From NCBI RefSeq assembly GCF_000507765.1, contig NZ_KI669401.1, positions 248,001 through 312,000 on the forward strand: DNA of 64,000 bases, read 5' to 3'. Positions 8,289 to 18,219 of this stretch are shown piece by piece; the stretch's first letter is position 1; the number at the start of each line of letters is the position of its first letter. A model generated the notes under the pieces. That model was not told the DNA's origin and did not search any database. It saw nothing but the letters and a program-made list of their open reading frames with translations. A program made the translations under genes and the position numbers. The DNA comes from Streptococcus parasanguinis CC87K. Lineage in GTDB: Bacteria > Bacillota > Bacilli > Lactobacillales > Streptococcaceae.

Positions 8289-10067
8289 ATGGTTGATAAA
8301 GAGCTGATTGCAGAAATTAAAAACAGTGTAAACATTGTTGAAGTTATTGGAGAAGTTGTTTCTTTGACCAAGGCTGGCCGTAATTTTTTAGGGCTCTGTC
8401 CTTTTCATGGTGAAAAGACTCCTTCTTTTAATGTCGTTGAAGACAAGCAGTTTTACCATTGTTTCGGATGTGGTCGCTCGGGAGATGTCTTTAAGTTTAT
8501 TGAGGAATACCGTGGAGTCGCTTTTATGGATGCGGTTCAGATCGTAGCAGAAAAAGCGGGTATTGCGCTTCAGTACCAAGCAAGGCCGGCTCAACCAACG
8601 TCTATCAATCCCAACCAAGAACTTTATGAGATTCATCAGGAAGCCAGTAAGTTCTACCAGGCGATTCTGATGACGACAAAGATGGGAGAAGAAGCGCGAA
8701 ATTATCTGCATGAACGTGGACTGACGGATGAGGTCATCCGACATTTTCAATTGGGCTTAGCCCCAGCAGAAGGGAATTATCTCTATCGAAATCTCTCTGA
8801 GAAGTTCTCTGAGAAAGTGATTACCGATTCGGGGTTATTCACAATCTTAGATACTGGAACAGTTTTTGATGCCTTTCAGGATCGGATTATGTTTCCTTTG
8901 ACGGATGATAGTGGACGTGTCATTGCTTTTTCTGGTAGACTGTGGAAACTAACGGATGATGGCAGTCATCAAGCCAAGTACAAGAATAGTCGAAGTACCC
9001 GTCTATTTAATAAGAGTTATGAACTTTATCATTTGGATCAAGCTAAGACGAGCGCCAAAAAGCAACATGAAATGTATATCATGGAAGGCTTTATGGATGT
9101 CATTGCGGCTTATCGAGCTGGGATTGAAAATGCAGTCGCCTCTATGGGGACAGCCTTGACACCAGAGCACGTCCAGCACCTGTCTCATTTTACCAAAAAG
9201 GTCATTTTGACCTATGATGGGGATAAGGCGGGACTTGAAGCAACCGCTAAGGCCTTGGATGTCTTGCAGGATCTGGAGTTGGAGATCGTCCGTATCCCTG
9301 ATCAGATGGATCCCGATGAGTACCTCAAAAAGACCTCCCCAGAAGATCTAGCTTCCCTCTTGAAGAATTCGCGGATCAGTAAGGTTGAATTCTTGATGCA
9401 CTACTGGAAACCCCAGTATATTGAGAACTTGCAGGCACAGATTGAGTTTGTCGAGAAGCTGGCACCGATGATCGCCCAGACGCGCTCCATCACAGCGCAA
9501 AACACCTATATTTATAAGTTGGCAGATTTATTGCCAGACTTTGATTATTTGCAGATTGAGCAGATTGTCAATAATAGTCGCTTGCATCAACGGCAGGAGG
9601 ATCAAAGTGGTGGACGATCAAGAACGTCGAATTTTTCAGTCGATCTCCTGCCTAATCGTGGGATGACGCGCTTGATCAAGGCGGAAAATCATTTATTAAG
9701 TAGGATGAAAGATTTTCCAATGGTGCTCAATGATTACCGTTTGCGACCTGATTTTGTCTTTGACACACCGGAGTTACAGATCTTGTACCAATTACTCTGT
9801 CAAAATGGAGAAGTCACATCTCAGGATTTGTCCGAGCAACCTGAAGGGGTCCAGCACGCCTGGTACCGGATGTTAGAAGAAGATTTGCCAGAAGAGATAG
9901 CGGATGGTGAATTAGAAGAAGTGGAAGAAACGCGAAATCGTGAGCTTCTTCGCAAAGAAAGTCAACAAATTGGAAATAAAGTGAAGGAAGCTTCCTCGAC
10001 AGGGGATGCGGAAAAAGCTTTATTGGAACTCGAGCGTTTGATCGCTCAAAAAAGAAGAATGGAGTAG
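8289..10067 (+). CDS. dnaG: DNA primase
   Basis: A 592-residue protein. The N-terminal CHC2 zinc domain has [11 protein letters not shown] and CFGCG (about 38-65), the RNA polymerase core has the TOPRIM acids ([10 protein letters not shown] and TYDGDKAG, about 265-315), and the C-terminal domain (from about 445) binds DnaB-type helicase. It makes RNA primers for lagging-strand replication. The ATG at 8289 has GGAGG 8 bp upstream; an upstream in-frame ATG overlaps that ribosome-binding site and is rejected. It is followed after 2 bp by rpoD. Confidence 0.97.
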   Translation: MVDKELIAEIKNSVNIVEVIGEVVSLTKAGRNFLGLCPFHGEKTPSFNVVEDKQFYHCFGCGRSGDVFKFIEEYRGVAFMDAVQIVAEKAGIALQYQARPAQPTSINPNQELYEIHQEASKFYQAILMTTKMGEEARNYLHERGLTDEVIRHFQLGLAPAEGNYLYRNLSEKFSEKVITDSGLFTILDTGTVFDAFQDRIMFPLTDDSGRVIAFSGRLWKLTDDGSHQAKYKNSRSTRLFNKSYELYHLDQAKTSAKKQHEMYIMEGFMDVIAAYRAGIENAVASMGTALTPEHVQHLSHFTKKVILTYDGDKAGLEATAKALDVLQDLELEIVRIPDQMDPDEYLKKTSPEDLASLLKNSRISKVEFLMHYWKPQYIENLQAQIEFVEKLAPMIAQTRSITAQNTYIYKLADLLPDFDYLQIEQIVNNSRLHQRQEDQSGGRSRTSNFSVDLLPNRGMTRLIKAENHLLSRMKDFPMVLNDYRLRPDFVFDTPELQILYQLLCQNGEVTSQDLSEQPEGVQHAWYRMLEEDLPEEIADGELEEVEETRNRELLRKESQQIGNKVKEASSTGDAEKALLELERLIAQKRRME

Positions 10068-10069
10068 GA

Positions 10070-11179
10070 ATGGCTAAAGAACAAAAAGATATTACAACAT
10101 TGGACGTTCAAATTGCAGAGTTTATTCGCAGCCACAAGAAAAGTGGAACTGCAACAGATGATGAAATTAATGACAAGTTGGTTATTCCATTCACACTAGA
10201 TGCAGATGGGATTGAAGATCTTTTGCAACGCATTCAAGATGCAGGAATTTCGATCACGGATAAAGATGGTAACCCAAGTGCGCGTGTGTTGAACAATGAA
10301 GAAGAGCTAGAATTGTCAGATGAGGAATTGCTTGGAAGTAACTCTGCCAAGGTCAACGACCCAGTACGGATGTACTTGAAAGAAATTGGGGTTGTTCCTC
10401 TTTTGACCAATGAAGAAGAGCAAGAATTGGCTATCCTAGTGGAACAAGGTGATTTGGAAGCTAAGCAACGTCTTGCAGAAGCCAACCTTCGTTTGGTTGT
10501 ATCCATTGCGAAACGTTATGTTGGTCGTGGAATGCAATTTTTGGATTTGATCCAAGAAGGAAATATGGGCTTGATGAAGGCCGTTGATAAGTTTGACTAT
10601 ACCAAAGGGTTCAAGTTCTCTACCTATGCGACTTGGTGGATTCGTCAGGCTATCACTCGTGCCATTGCAGACCAAGCACGGACCATTCGGATCCCTGTTC
10701 ACATGGTGGAAACCATTAACAAGTTGGTTCGTGAACAACGCAATCTCTTGCAAGAATTGGGACAAGACCCAACGCCTGAACAAATCGCTGAACGCATGGA
10801 TATGACGCCTGATAAGGTGCGTGAAATCTTGAAGATTGCCCAAGAGCCTGTTTCTTTGGAAACGCCAATCGGGGAAGAAGACGATAGCCATTTGGGAGAT
10901 TTCATCGAAGATGAAGTGATTGAAAATCCAGTAGACTACACCACTCGTGTGGTTCTACGTGAACAATTAGATGAAGTCCTCGATACCCTGACAGACCGTG
11001 AAGAAAACGTCCTTCGTTTACGCTTCGGTTTGGATGATGGAAAAATGCGGACCTTGGAAGATGTGGGTAAAGTCTTCAACGTGACCCGTGAACGGATCCG
11101 TCAGATCGAAGCCAAAGCCCTCCGCAAACTCCGCCATCCAAGCAGAAGCAAACCATTGCGTGATTTTATTGAGGATTAA
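10070..11179 (+). CDS. rpoD: Primary sigma factor (sigma-70/sigma-A)
   Basis: A 369-residue protein with region 1.1-like N-terminus, regions 1.2-2.4 ([16 protein letters not shown] ... [10 protein letters not shown]), region 3 and region 4 with the -35 helix-turn-helix ([30 protein letters not shown]). The short spacer and length are those of Gram-positive SigA. It directs RNA polymerase to housekeeping promoters such as the TTGACA/TATAAT sites seen here. It is translationally close-coupled to dnaG. Confidence 0.98.
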   Translation: MAKEQKDITTLDVQIAEFIRSHKKSGTATDDEINDKLVIPFTLDADGIEDLLQRIQDAGISITDKDGNPSARVLNNEEELELSDEELLGSNSAKVNDPVRMYLKEIGVVPLLTNEEEQELAILVEQGDLEAKQRLAEANLRLVVSIAKRYVGRGMQFLDLIQEGNMGLMKAVDKFDYTKGFKFSTYATWWIRQAITRAIADQARTIRIPVHMVETINKLVREQRNLLQELGQDPTPEQIAERMDMTPDKVREILKIAQEPVSLETPIGEEDDSHLGDFIEDEVIENPVDYTTRVVLREQLDEVLDTLTDREENVLRLRFGLDDGKMRTLEDVGKVFNVTRERIRQIEAKALRKLRHPSRSKPLRDFIED

Positions 11180-11205
11180 AAATGTCCGGGGGACATTTTT
11201 AACGG
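11176..11205 (+). terminator. Terminator of dnaG-rpoD
   Basis: A 12-bp perfect stem (11176-11187 with 11191-11202) and a 3-base GGG loop; the 3' arm ends in TTTTTAA. The stem begins on the rpoD stop codon. Confidence 0.75.
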
Positions 11206-11259
11206 TCGCCTAGAAATGAAGAAGCGACCTAGGTCCGGGGGACATTTTTAACGGTCGCC
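11184..11259 (+). repeat. Direct duplication of a 27-bp segment of the rpoD terminator
   Basis: The same 27 bases (starting gtccgggggacattttt) occur at 11184-11210 and 11233-11259, followed each time by (t/a)agaaat. Only the first copy has the full 5' stem arm. GGTCGC (11204-11209) can also pair with GCGACC (11224-11229). Confidence 0.85.
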
Positions 11260-11303
11260 AAGAAATTCTATCGAGAGTAACATAACAAAAAAGGAAGTGT
11301 CAT

Positions 11304-11633
11304 ATGGCATATACAACTGAGCAAATTGAAGAAATTAAAAATAAAATCTTAAATGCTTTGGAAGAGGTAATCGATCCTGAGCTTGGGATTGACATTGTTA
11401 ATTTAGGTCTTGTTTATGAGATCCATTTTGATGGTGAAACTGGAGCGACCATTATTGATATGACGCTAACGACCATGGGATGTCCATTAGCGGATCTTCT
11501 GACAGATCAGATTCATGATGTTTTAGCAGAAGTAGAAGAAGTGACATCAGTGGATGTGAAGTTGGTCTGGTATCCTGCTTGGACGGTTGAAAAAATGAGC
11601 CGCTATGCACGGATTGCACTTGGAATTAGTTAA
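11304..11633 (+). CDS. MIP18/DUF59-family metal-sulfur cluster assembly protein (SufT-like)
   Basis: A 109-residue single-domain protein with the family motifs DPELGIDIVNLGLVYEI and the conserved MGCPLADLL cysteine motif (near residue 61). Such proteins, including SufT, PaaD and eukaryotic MIP18, help deliver Fe-S clusters. Which Fe-S targets it serves here cannot be told. It has its own ribosome-binding site (AAGGAAGTG) and lies between the rpoD terminator and a strong terminator at 11649. Confidence 0.88.
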   Translation: MAYTTEQIEEIKNKILNALEEVIDPELGIDIVNLGLVYEIHFDGETGATIIDMTLTTMGCPLADLLTDQIHDVLAEVEEVTSVDVKLVWYPAWTVEKMSRYARIALGIS

Positions 11634-11648
11634 ACATTCTATTCATCA

Positions 11649-11692
11649 AAACAAATCAGAGGTTGGGGGCTTCCCTAACCTCTGATTTGTTT
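11649..11692. terminator. Strong terminator after the SufT-like gene
   Basis: A 16-bp perfect stem (11649-11664 with 11677-11692), extended by GGG/CCC in the loop. Confidence 0.85.
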
Positions 11693-11747
11693 ACATCTGT
11701 ATTTTTGAACAACCATTTTCAAATTCTTAGCAAATTTTCAGATAAAG

Positions 11748-11776
11748 TTGCAATCATCAAGAGGACAAGGTATAAT
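11748..11776 (+). promoter_or_regulatory. Promoter of the ABC exporter pair
   Basis: TTGCAA (11748-11753), a 17-bp spacer and a consensus TATAAT (11771-11776), 29 bp before the start codon. Confidence 0.8.
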
Positions 11777-11805
11777 AGCATAAATAGAAAATAAAGGAGA
11801 TTTAC

Positions 11806-12513
11806 ATGAATCAGTATCCTTTGGTCTACTTGGACCATGTGACAAAGAATTATGGGCATGAAGTTGCTCTCATGGATGTTAGTTTGAACATCCAACCTGG
11901 CCGTATTATTGGCCTTTTGGGGCCTAATGGTAGCGGGAAAACAACCATCATTAAATTGATTAATGGTTTGTTGCAACCAAGCCTTGGAAATATCTATATT
12001 CATGGTCAATTACCATCCCCAGCTTCTAAAAAAGTTGTTTCCTATTTGCCGGATACGACTTATCTGAGTGAAAATATAAAAATTAGTGATGCTATTAGCT
12101 ATTTCCAAGATTTTTATTCAGATTTTAATGTCCAACGAGCTTACCAATTGCTCAACGATTTGCATTTGCATCCAAATCAAAAATTGAACAGCCTTTCAAA
12201 AGGGAATAAGGAAAAAGTACAATTGATTTTGGTGATGAGTCGTGAAGCTGACTTGTATGTCCTTGATGAACCAATCGGTGGGGTCGACCCAGCAGCGCGT
12301 GATTATATTTTGCGGACCATTATTCAAAACAGACGTCCAAACTCTTCTGTCTTGATTTCTACTCACTTGATTGCGGATATTGAGCAAGTTTTGGATGAAG
12401 CGATTTTCATCAACCAAGGAAGAATCCTCATGCATGAAAATACGACTGTTTTGCGCAATCAACACGGAAAATCAATCGATGAGATCTTCCGTGATCAATT
12501 CCGTGTTTATTAG
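11806..12513 (+). CDS. ABC transporter ATP-binding protein
   Basis: A 235-residue ATPase with Walker A GPNGSGKT (near residue 39), signature LSKGN (an Arg/Gly-variant of LSGGQ common in YtrB-type ATPases), Walker B LYVLDEP and an H-loop histidine (STHL). It pairs with the ABC-2 permease that starts 9 bp after its stop. YtrB/EcsA-like systems are usually exporters or act in envelope stress; the substrate cannot be inferred. There is no regulator gene next to it. Confidence 0.9.
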   Translation: MNQYPLVYLDHVTKNYGHEVALMDVSLNIQPGRIIGLLGPNGSGKTTIIKLINGLLQPSLGNIYIHGQLPSPASKKVVSYLPDTTYLSENIKISDAISYFQDFYSDFNVQRAYQLLNDLHLHPNQKLNSLSKGNKEKVQLILVMSREADLYVLDEPIGGVDPAARDYILRTIIQNRRPNSSVLISTHLIADIEQVLDEAIFINQGRILMHENTTVLRNQHGKSIDEIFRDQFRVY

Positions 12514-12522
12514 GAGGAACCC

Positions 12523-13317
12523 ATGTTTGGTAAATTATTAAAATACGAATTTAAGACAACAAGTAAATGGTATCTGTTGATTACTTTGATCGCACTAGGT
12601 TTGTCAGTGATTACAGGTGTTATTGGTGGAAGTGCTACAAACGGTTTTGTAGATATGGAAACCAATAGTATGCAAATCATAACTGGGACTCTTGGGATTC
12701 TCATTTTTGGAGGAGTCATTGGTCTTTATCTTAGTAACTACTATATTATTATTCGTCGTTTCTATTCCAACTTATACGGACGTGAAGGTTACTTGACCTG
12801 GACCCTTCCAGCTAGCCCTCATGCGATCATTTTGTCTAAATTTGTGGGAGCTTTAGTAGCGAGTCTTTACTGCCTATTCCTTCTATTTTTTAGTGGTTTT
12901 ATCACAATTATTGTGATGGGCGCTGTCATTGGACAAGACCTCTCTCCTGTATTTAGTATTATCGCTGAGGCTTTTAGTCATTCTATTGCTTATTGGATTA
13001 TCATCTGGTGGATTTTTACCACAGCTTCAGGAATCTTACTATTTTATGTATCAATCGCACTTGGCCAACTGTTCCAAAATCGTCGTGGATTGAAGGCTAT
13101 TCTGTTTTTCTTTCTCTTGTGTATTGTGTTAAGTATCATCGGTACAGCAGTTAATCCATTGAAAGATTCATATGCTGTCGGATATGCATTGGTTTATGGA
13201 AATATTGATGAATTTGGACCAAACTTCATCCCAGGTCTCATTTATGAAGTTATTAAGATTGTTTCTATGTACTTCACCATTCACTACATCAGCAAGTACA
13301 AGTTGAATCTTCAATAA
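12523..13317 (+). CDS. ABC-2 type permease
   Basis: A 264-residue membrane protein with about six hydrophobic segments, starting MFGKLLKYEFKTTSKWYL, a typical amphipathic N-terminus of ABC-2 permeases. It has no extracytoplasmic domain. GGAGG lies directly upstream of the start. It forms the membrane half of the transporter with the ATPase at 11806. Substrate unknown. Confidence 0.88.
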   Translation: MFGKLLKYEFKTTSKWYLLITLIALGLSVITGVIGGSATNGFVDMETNSMQIITGTLGILIFGGVIGLYLSNYYIIIRRFYSNLYGREGYLTWTLPASPHAIILSKFVGALVASLYCLFLLFFSGFITIIVMGAVIGQDLSPVFSIIAEAFSHSIAYWIIIWWIFTTASGILLFYVSIALGQLFQNRRGLKAILFFFLLCIVLSIIGTAVNPLKDSYAVGYALVYGNIDEFGPNFIPGLIYEVIKIVSMYFTIHYISKYKLNLQ

Positions 13318-13325
13318 GAACAGCA

Positions 13326-13373
13326 AATTGAGCAAGGAGCTTCCCAGAAGAAGCCTTCTTGTTCAATTTTTTT
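13326..13373 (+). terminator. Terminator of the ABC exporter pair
   Basis: An imperfect long hairpin (aattgagcaagg... with ...ccttcttgttcaatt) is followed by seven T. Confidence 0.7.
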
Positions 13374-13376
13374 CTT

Positions 13377-13405
13377 TTGCATTTTTAGCTAGATTTTGAT
13401 ATACT
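13377..13405 (+). promoter_or_regulatory. Promoter of tmRNA
   Basis: TTGCAT (13377-13382), 17 bp and TATACT (13400-13405) with TGA extension, 16 bp before the tmRNA 5' end. Confidence 0.75.
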
Positions 13406-13420
13406 AATTGTATTCGTTTT

Positions 13421-13766
13421 GGGGTCGTTACGGATTCGACAGGCATTATGAGGCATATTTTGCAACTCATCTAGCGGATGTAAAACGCCAGTTAAATATA
13501 ACTGCAAAAAATAATAATTCTTACGCTTTAGCTGCCTAAACACCAGCAGGCGTGACCCGATTCGAATCGCTCGTGTTTGATGACAGGTCTTTATTTTAGC
13601 GAGATACGATCTAACTTTGTCTAGGAGTTAGATAAGAGATTGATAGACTCGCAGGTACAGGGCTTGAGTTATGTGTCATGTAGCTGTTAAACTAAGACAT
13701 AACCTATGGTTGTAGACAAATATGCTGGCAGGTGTTTGGACGTGGGTTCGACTCCCACCGGCTCCA
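13421..13766 (+). ncRNA. ssrA: Transfer-messenger RNA (tmRNA)
   Basis: The RNA begins GGGGTCGTTACGGATTCGAC and ends in a T-arm (GTGGGTTCGACTCCCAC) and CGGCTCCA, giving the tRNA-like acceptor. The resume codon GCA is at 13504 and the tag reads AKNNNSYALAA, ending with TAA at 13537-13539. tmRNA with SmpB rescues stalled ribosomes and marks the peptide for proteolysis. The tag is the streptococcal form. CCA is not fully encoded at the 3' end. Confidence 0.98.
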
Positions 13767-13779
13767 TATTTTTATTCAT

Positions 13780-13867
13780 GGAAGATTACTCAAGAGGCTT
13801 AAGAGGCCGTGTTGGAAACGCGGTAGGCGTGTAAAAGCGTGCGTGGGTTCGAATCCCATGTCTTCCG
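13780..13867 (+). tRNA. tRNA-Ser (anticodon GGA)
   Basis: An 88-nt class II tRNA. The acceptor stem GGAAGAT pairs with GTCTTCC. The anticodon loop TTGGAAA gives GGA, reading UCC/UCU. It has a long variable arm (taggcgtgtaaaagcgt) and T-arm GTGGGTTCGAATCCCAT. It lies only 13 nt after tmRNA with no terminator between, so it is probably cut from the same transcript. CCA is not encoded. Confidence 0.95.
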
Positions 13868-13875
13868 TTGTTGAG

Positions 13876-13904
13876 ACATCATTGTGTAGCAGTGGTGTTT
13901 TTTT
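13876..13904 (+). terminator. Terminator of the tmRNA / tRNA-Ser transcript
   Basis: A 9-bp stem ACATCATTG/CAGTGGTGT (two G-T pairs) and a 5-base loop are followed by seven or more T. Confidence 0.8.
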
Positions 13905-13950
13905 GTACAAAAAAGAGTCCCAAAAATAGACAAGTGAGGGAGGAGACAAA

Positions 13951-16900
13951 GTGATTGCACAGCTAGATACCAAATCAGTCTATACTTTTATGGAAAGCCT
14001 TGTGACCATAAAAGACTATGTCCACGTGGCTAAAAGCATGGGGTATGACGCATTGGGAATCATGGATGTAGATAATTTGTATGGTGCTTATGAATTTATC
14101 GAAGCCTGTCAGGCCCACAATCTCAGCCCCTTGGTCGGATTAGAAGTTGGACTAGAAGTAGACAATGAAACAATTCCGTTTCGGATGATGGCCCTGTCAA
14201 CGAAGGGCTACCAGAATCTGATGAAGATGTCGACCGTCAAAATGATGGGGAAGAGCAATTGGGAGGATGTGAAGCACCTAACAGAAGGAGTAGCAGTTAT
14301 TGTCCCAGCGCCTTTTGCTAGTGGAGACTTGCCGTTTGGTCTAGATTACTTCATCGGAGTTTTTGCGGATACGCCGGTTCAAGAGTTTAGCCACCCTGTG
14401 CTCCCTCTTCATACCGTTCGATTTTTTGAGGCGGGAGATGTGGAAGCCATGCAGATGCTGGCAGCCATCAAGGACAATCAAAGCTTGACGGAAACAGGGC
14501 CAATTGATCAGACAACAGTCCTAAAAACTCCTCAGGATTTAAAGAATGATTTTGCAGAGCGATTTCCTCAAGCCATCACAAATCTGGAAAACCTTGTTCA
14601 AGGGATTCAATATGACATTGATACCCAGTTGAAATTGCCTCGCTTCAATCCTCAGAAACCAGCTGTTGAGGAACTCAGAGAATTAGCTCAAGCGGGTCTC
14701 CTTCGAAAGAACTTGACTAGTCCGGTCTATCAAGAACGTCTGGAGCATGAATTAGACATTATTCACCAAATGGGCTTTGATGACTATTTCTTGATTGTCT
14801 GGGACCTTCTTCGTTTCGGACGGAGTCAAGGCTATTATATGGGAATGGGACGTGGGTCTGCTGTAGGCTCACTGGTAGCCTATGCATTAGGAATTACAGG
14901 GATTGACCCTGTGGAGAAGAACCTCCTCTTTGAGCGCTTTTTAAATGTGGAGCGCTACACCATGCCGGATATTGATATTGATATTCCTGATATCTATCGT
15001 CCAGAATTTATCCGCTATGTGCGAGACCGTTACGGGAGTTACCATGCAGCTCAGATCGTGACCTTTTCAACCTTTGGGGCCAAACAAGCCATTCGAGATG
15101 TCTTTAAACGTTTTGGGGTACCAGAGTACGAATTGACCTCCATTACCAAGCGGATTGGCTTTAGGGATACACTGACGACAGCTTATGAACAGAATCTAGC
15201 TTTTCGACAAGTGATTCATAGCCGAGCAGAATTTGAGCGTGGCTTTGAAATTGCCAAAAGAATAGAAGGCCAACCAAGGCAGACCTCTATCCATGCGGCT
15301 GGGGTTGTGATGAGTGACCAGGATTTGACGGATCACATTCCTCTCAAGTATGGAGAAGACATGTTTGTCACCCAGTATGATGCCCATGCGGTTGAAGCCA
15401 ATGGTCTGTTGAAGATGGACTTTTTGGGTCTGCGAAATTTAACCTTTGTTCAGAAAATGAAGGAAGCCGTCTATGAAAAGTACCAAGAAGAGATCGTGAT
15501 TGAAGCCATTGATTTAGAAGATCCAGAAACCTTGGCCTTGTTTGCTGCTGGGGATACCAAGGGGATTTTCCAATTTGAACAGGCTGGAGCCATTCGCCTC
15601 TTGAGACGTGTGAGACCCAATCATTTCGAAGAAGTGGTAGCGACCACCTCTCTCAATCGTCCAGGGGCTAGTGATTACATTGATAATTTCGTCAAAAGAA
15701 AGCACGGCCAAGAAAAAGTTGAGATTTTAGATCCAGCTATTGAAGAAATCTTAAGGCCCACTTATGGGATCATGCTCTACCAAGAGCAGGTCATGCAGGT
15801 TGCCCAGCGTTTTGCAGGCTTTAGTCTAGGGAAAGCCGATATTTTACGTCGGGCTATGGGCAAAAAAAATGCAGCTGAAATGCATCAGATGGAAGACGAT
15901 TTTGTCGCAGGTGCTCTTAAACTTGGGCATACGGAAGAAAAAGCTAAAGAGGTCTTTGCAATCATGGAAAAATTCGCAGGCTATGGGTTTAACCGTTCCC
16001 ATGCCTACGCCTATTCTGCCTTGGCCTTTCAGATGGCCTATTTCAAGGTCCATTATCCAGATGTTTTCTTTGATGTTATGCTCAATTATTCGAGCAGCGA
16101 TTATCTGACAGATGCTCTCCAGTTTGATTTTAAAGTCGCGCCATTATCCATCAACACCATCCCTTACAGAGATAAGTTCCAGGATCGAAAAATCTACTTG
16201 GGAATGAAAAATATCAAGGGACTCCCAAGAGATTTCGCGTATTGGATCATTGATAATCGTCCCTTTGAAAGTGTCGAAGATTTTATTTTACGCCTCCCCA
16301 ATCAGTATCATAAATTACCTCTGTTAACACCTTTAGTGGAGCTTGGATTGTTTGATATTTTTGAAAAAAATAGGCGCAAGGTGCTTCACAATTTGCCGAA
16401 TTTGTTTGTCTTTGCCGATGAGCTAGGTAGTTTATTTGCAGATTCTAACTATTCCTGGACAGAAGCAGAAGACTTTAGCCAAGCTGAAAAATATGAGAAG
16501 GAAGAGGCCATTATTGGTGTCGGGCTCAGTACTCACCCATTGGTTGCGATTGGGCAAACGAGTCCCTACGAGATCCAACCAATTTCTCAAATCATACAAG
16601 GAGAGCAGGTACGCATTCTCATTGAGGTACAAAGCATTCGAACCATTCGAACCAAGTCAGGTGATCTCATGGCTTTCTTACAAGTCAGTGATACCAAGAA
16701 AAAATTGGATGTGACCCTTTTCCCTGAAACCTACAATCGATTTTCCTCCTTGATAAAAGAAGGTGGCTTTTATTACTTGACAGGGAAGATACAAGAGCGT
16801 GATGGGCGCTTGCAGATGATTCTAGCAGAGGCACAACTAGCGACCAATGAAAAGTTCTGGATCCAGTTGCTCGATCATCGTCAGGATAAAACAATTCTTT

Positions 16901-17052
16901 CTATCTTGAAAAAATATCCGGGCCCATATCCTGTGATATTACGCTATGAAGACGAGAAAAAAACTCTACAATTGAAGGGCTATACAGTCCAGAAAAACAA
17001 AGAATTGGAAGATGAATTAAAGAATCTCGTTATGAAAACGATTTATCGGTAA
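13951..17052 (+). CDS. dnaE: DNA polymerase III alpha subunit (DnaE type)
   Basis: A 1033-residue C-family polymerase with GTG start after GGGAGGAG. Palm motifs: GRGSAVGSLVAY (near residue 295) and the catalytic PDIDIDIPD (near 338). The (HhH)2 region is near 760 and an OB fold near 885 (VRILIEVQSIRT). The N-terminal PHP domain lacks the usual H-x-H metal ligands (it reads IAQLDTKSVYTF). In Firmicutes, DnaE extends primers before hand-off to PolC. It is followed by pfkA with a separate promoter, as in other streptococci. Confidence 0.96.
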   Translation: MIAQLDTKSVYTFMESLVTIKDYVHVAKSMGYDALGIMDVDNLYGAYEFIEACQAHNLSPLVGLEVGLEVDNETIPFRMMALSTKGYQNLMKMSTVKMMGKSNWEDVKHLTEGVAVIVPAPFASGDLPFGLDYFIGVFADTPVQEFSHPVLPLHTVRFFEAGDVEAMQMLAAIKDNQSLTETGPIDQTTVLKTPQDLKNDFAERFPQAITNLENLVQGIQYDIDTQLKLPRFNPQKPAVEELRELAQAGLLRKNLTSPVYQERLEHELDIIHQMGFDDYFLIVWDLLRFGRSQGYYMGMGRGSAVGSLVAYALGITGIDPVEKNLLFERFLNVERYTMPDIDIDIPDIYRPEFIRYVRDRYGSYHAAQIVTFSTFGAKQAIRDVFKRFGVPEYELTSITKRIGFRDTLTTAYEQNLAFRQVIHSRAEFERGFEIAKRIEGQPRQTSIHAAGVVMSDQDLTDHIPLKYGEDMFVTQYDAHAVEANGLLKMDFLGLRNLTFVQKMKEAVYEKYQEEIVIEAIDLEDPETLALFAAGDTKGIFQFEQAGAIRLLRRVRPNHFEEVVATTSLNRPGASDYIDNFVKRKHGQEKVEILDPAIEEILRPTYGIMLYQEQVMQVAQRFAGFSLGKADILRRAMGKKNAAEMHQMEDDFVAGALKLGHTEEKAKEVFAIMEKFAGYGFNRSHAYAYSALAFQMAYFKVHYPDVFFDVMLNYSSSDYLTDALQFDFKVAPLSINTIPYRDKFQDRKIYLGMKNIKGLPRDFAYWIIDNRPFESVEDFILRLPNQYHKLPLLTPLVELGLFDIFEKNRRKVLHNLPNLFVFADELGSLFADSNYSWTEAEDFSQAEKYEKEEAIIGVGLSTHPLVAIGQTSPYEIQPISQIIQGEQVRILIEVQSIRTIRTKSGDLMAFLQVSDTKKKLDVTLFPETYNRFSSLIKEGGFYYLTGKIQERDGRLQMILAEAQLATNEKFWIQLLDHRQDKTILSILKKYPGPYPVILRYEDEKKTLQLKGYTVQKNKELEDELKNLVMKTIYR

Positions 17053-17079
17053 AAACTGCGAAAAATACGAGAATTTTAG

Positions 17080-18150
<1,071 letters not shown>

Positions 18151-18219
18151 TTTTATTTCATAAATTCGTTAACCTTGTCTTAAAAAGACAGATATATTTA
18201 AAAAGGAGTCATATATATC

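Noticed and set aside
13732..13973. Short ORFs on both strands over the tRNA-Ser region
   Set aside because: They coincide with the tmRNA 3' end, the tRNA and its terminator.
18176..18190. Hairpin TGTCTT/AAGACA between pfkA and pyk
   Set aside because: Only 6 bp, no T run, and pfkA-pyk are expected to be co-transcribed.
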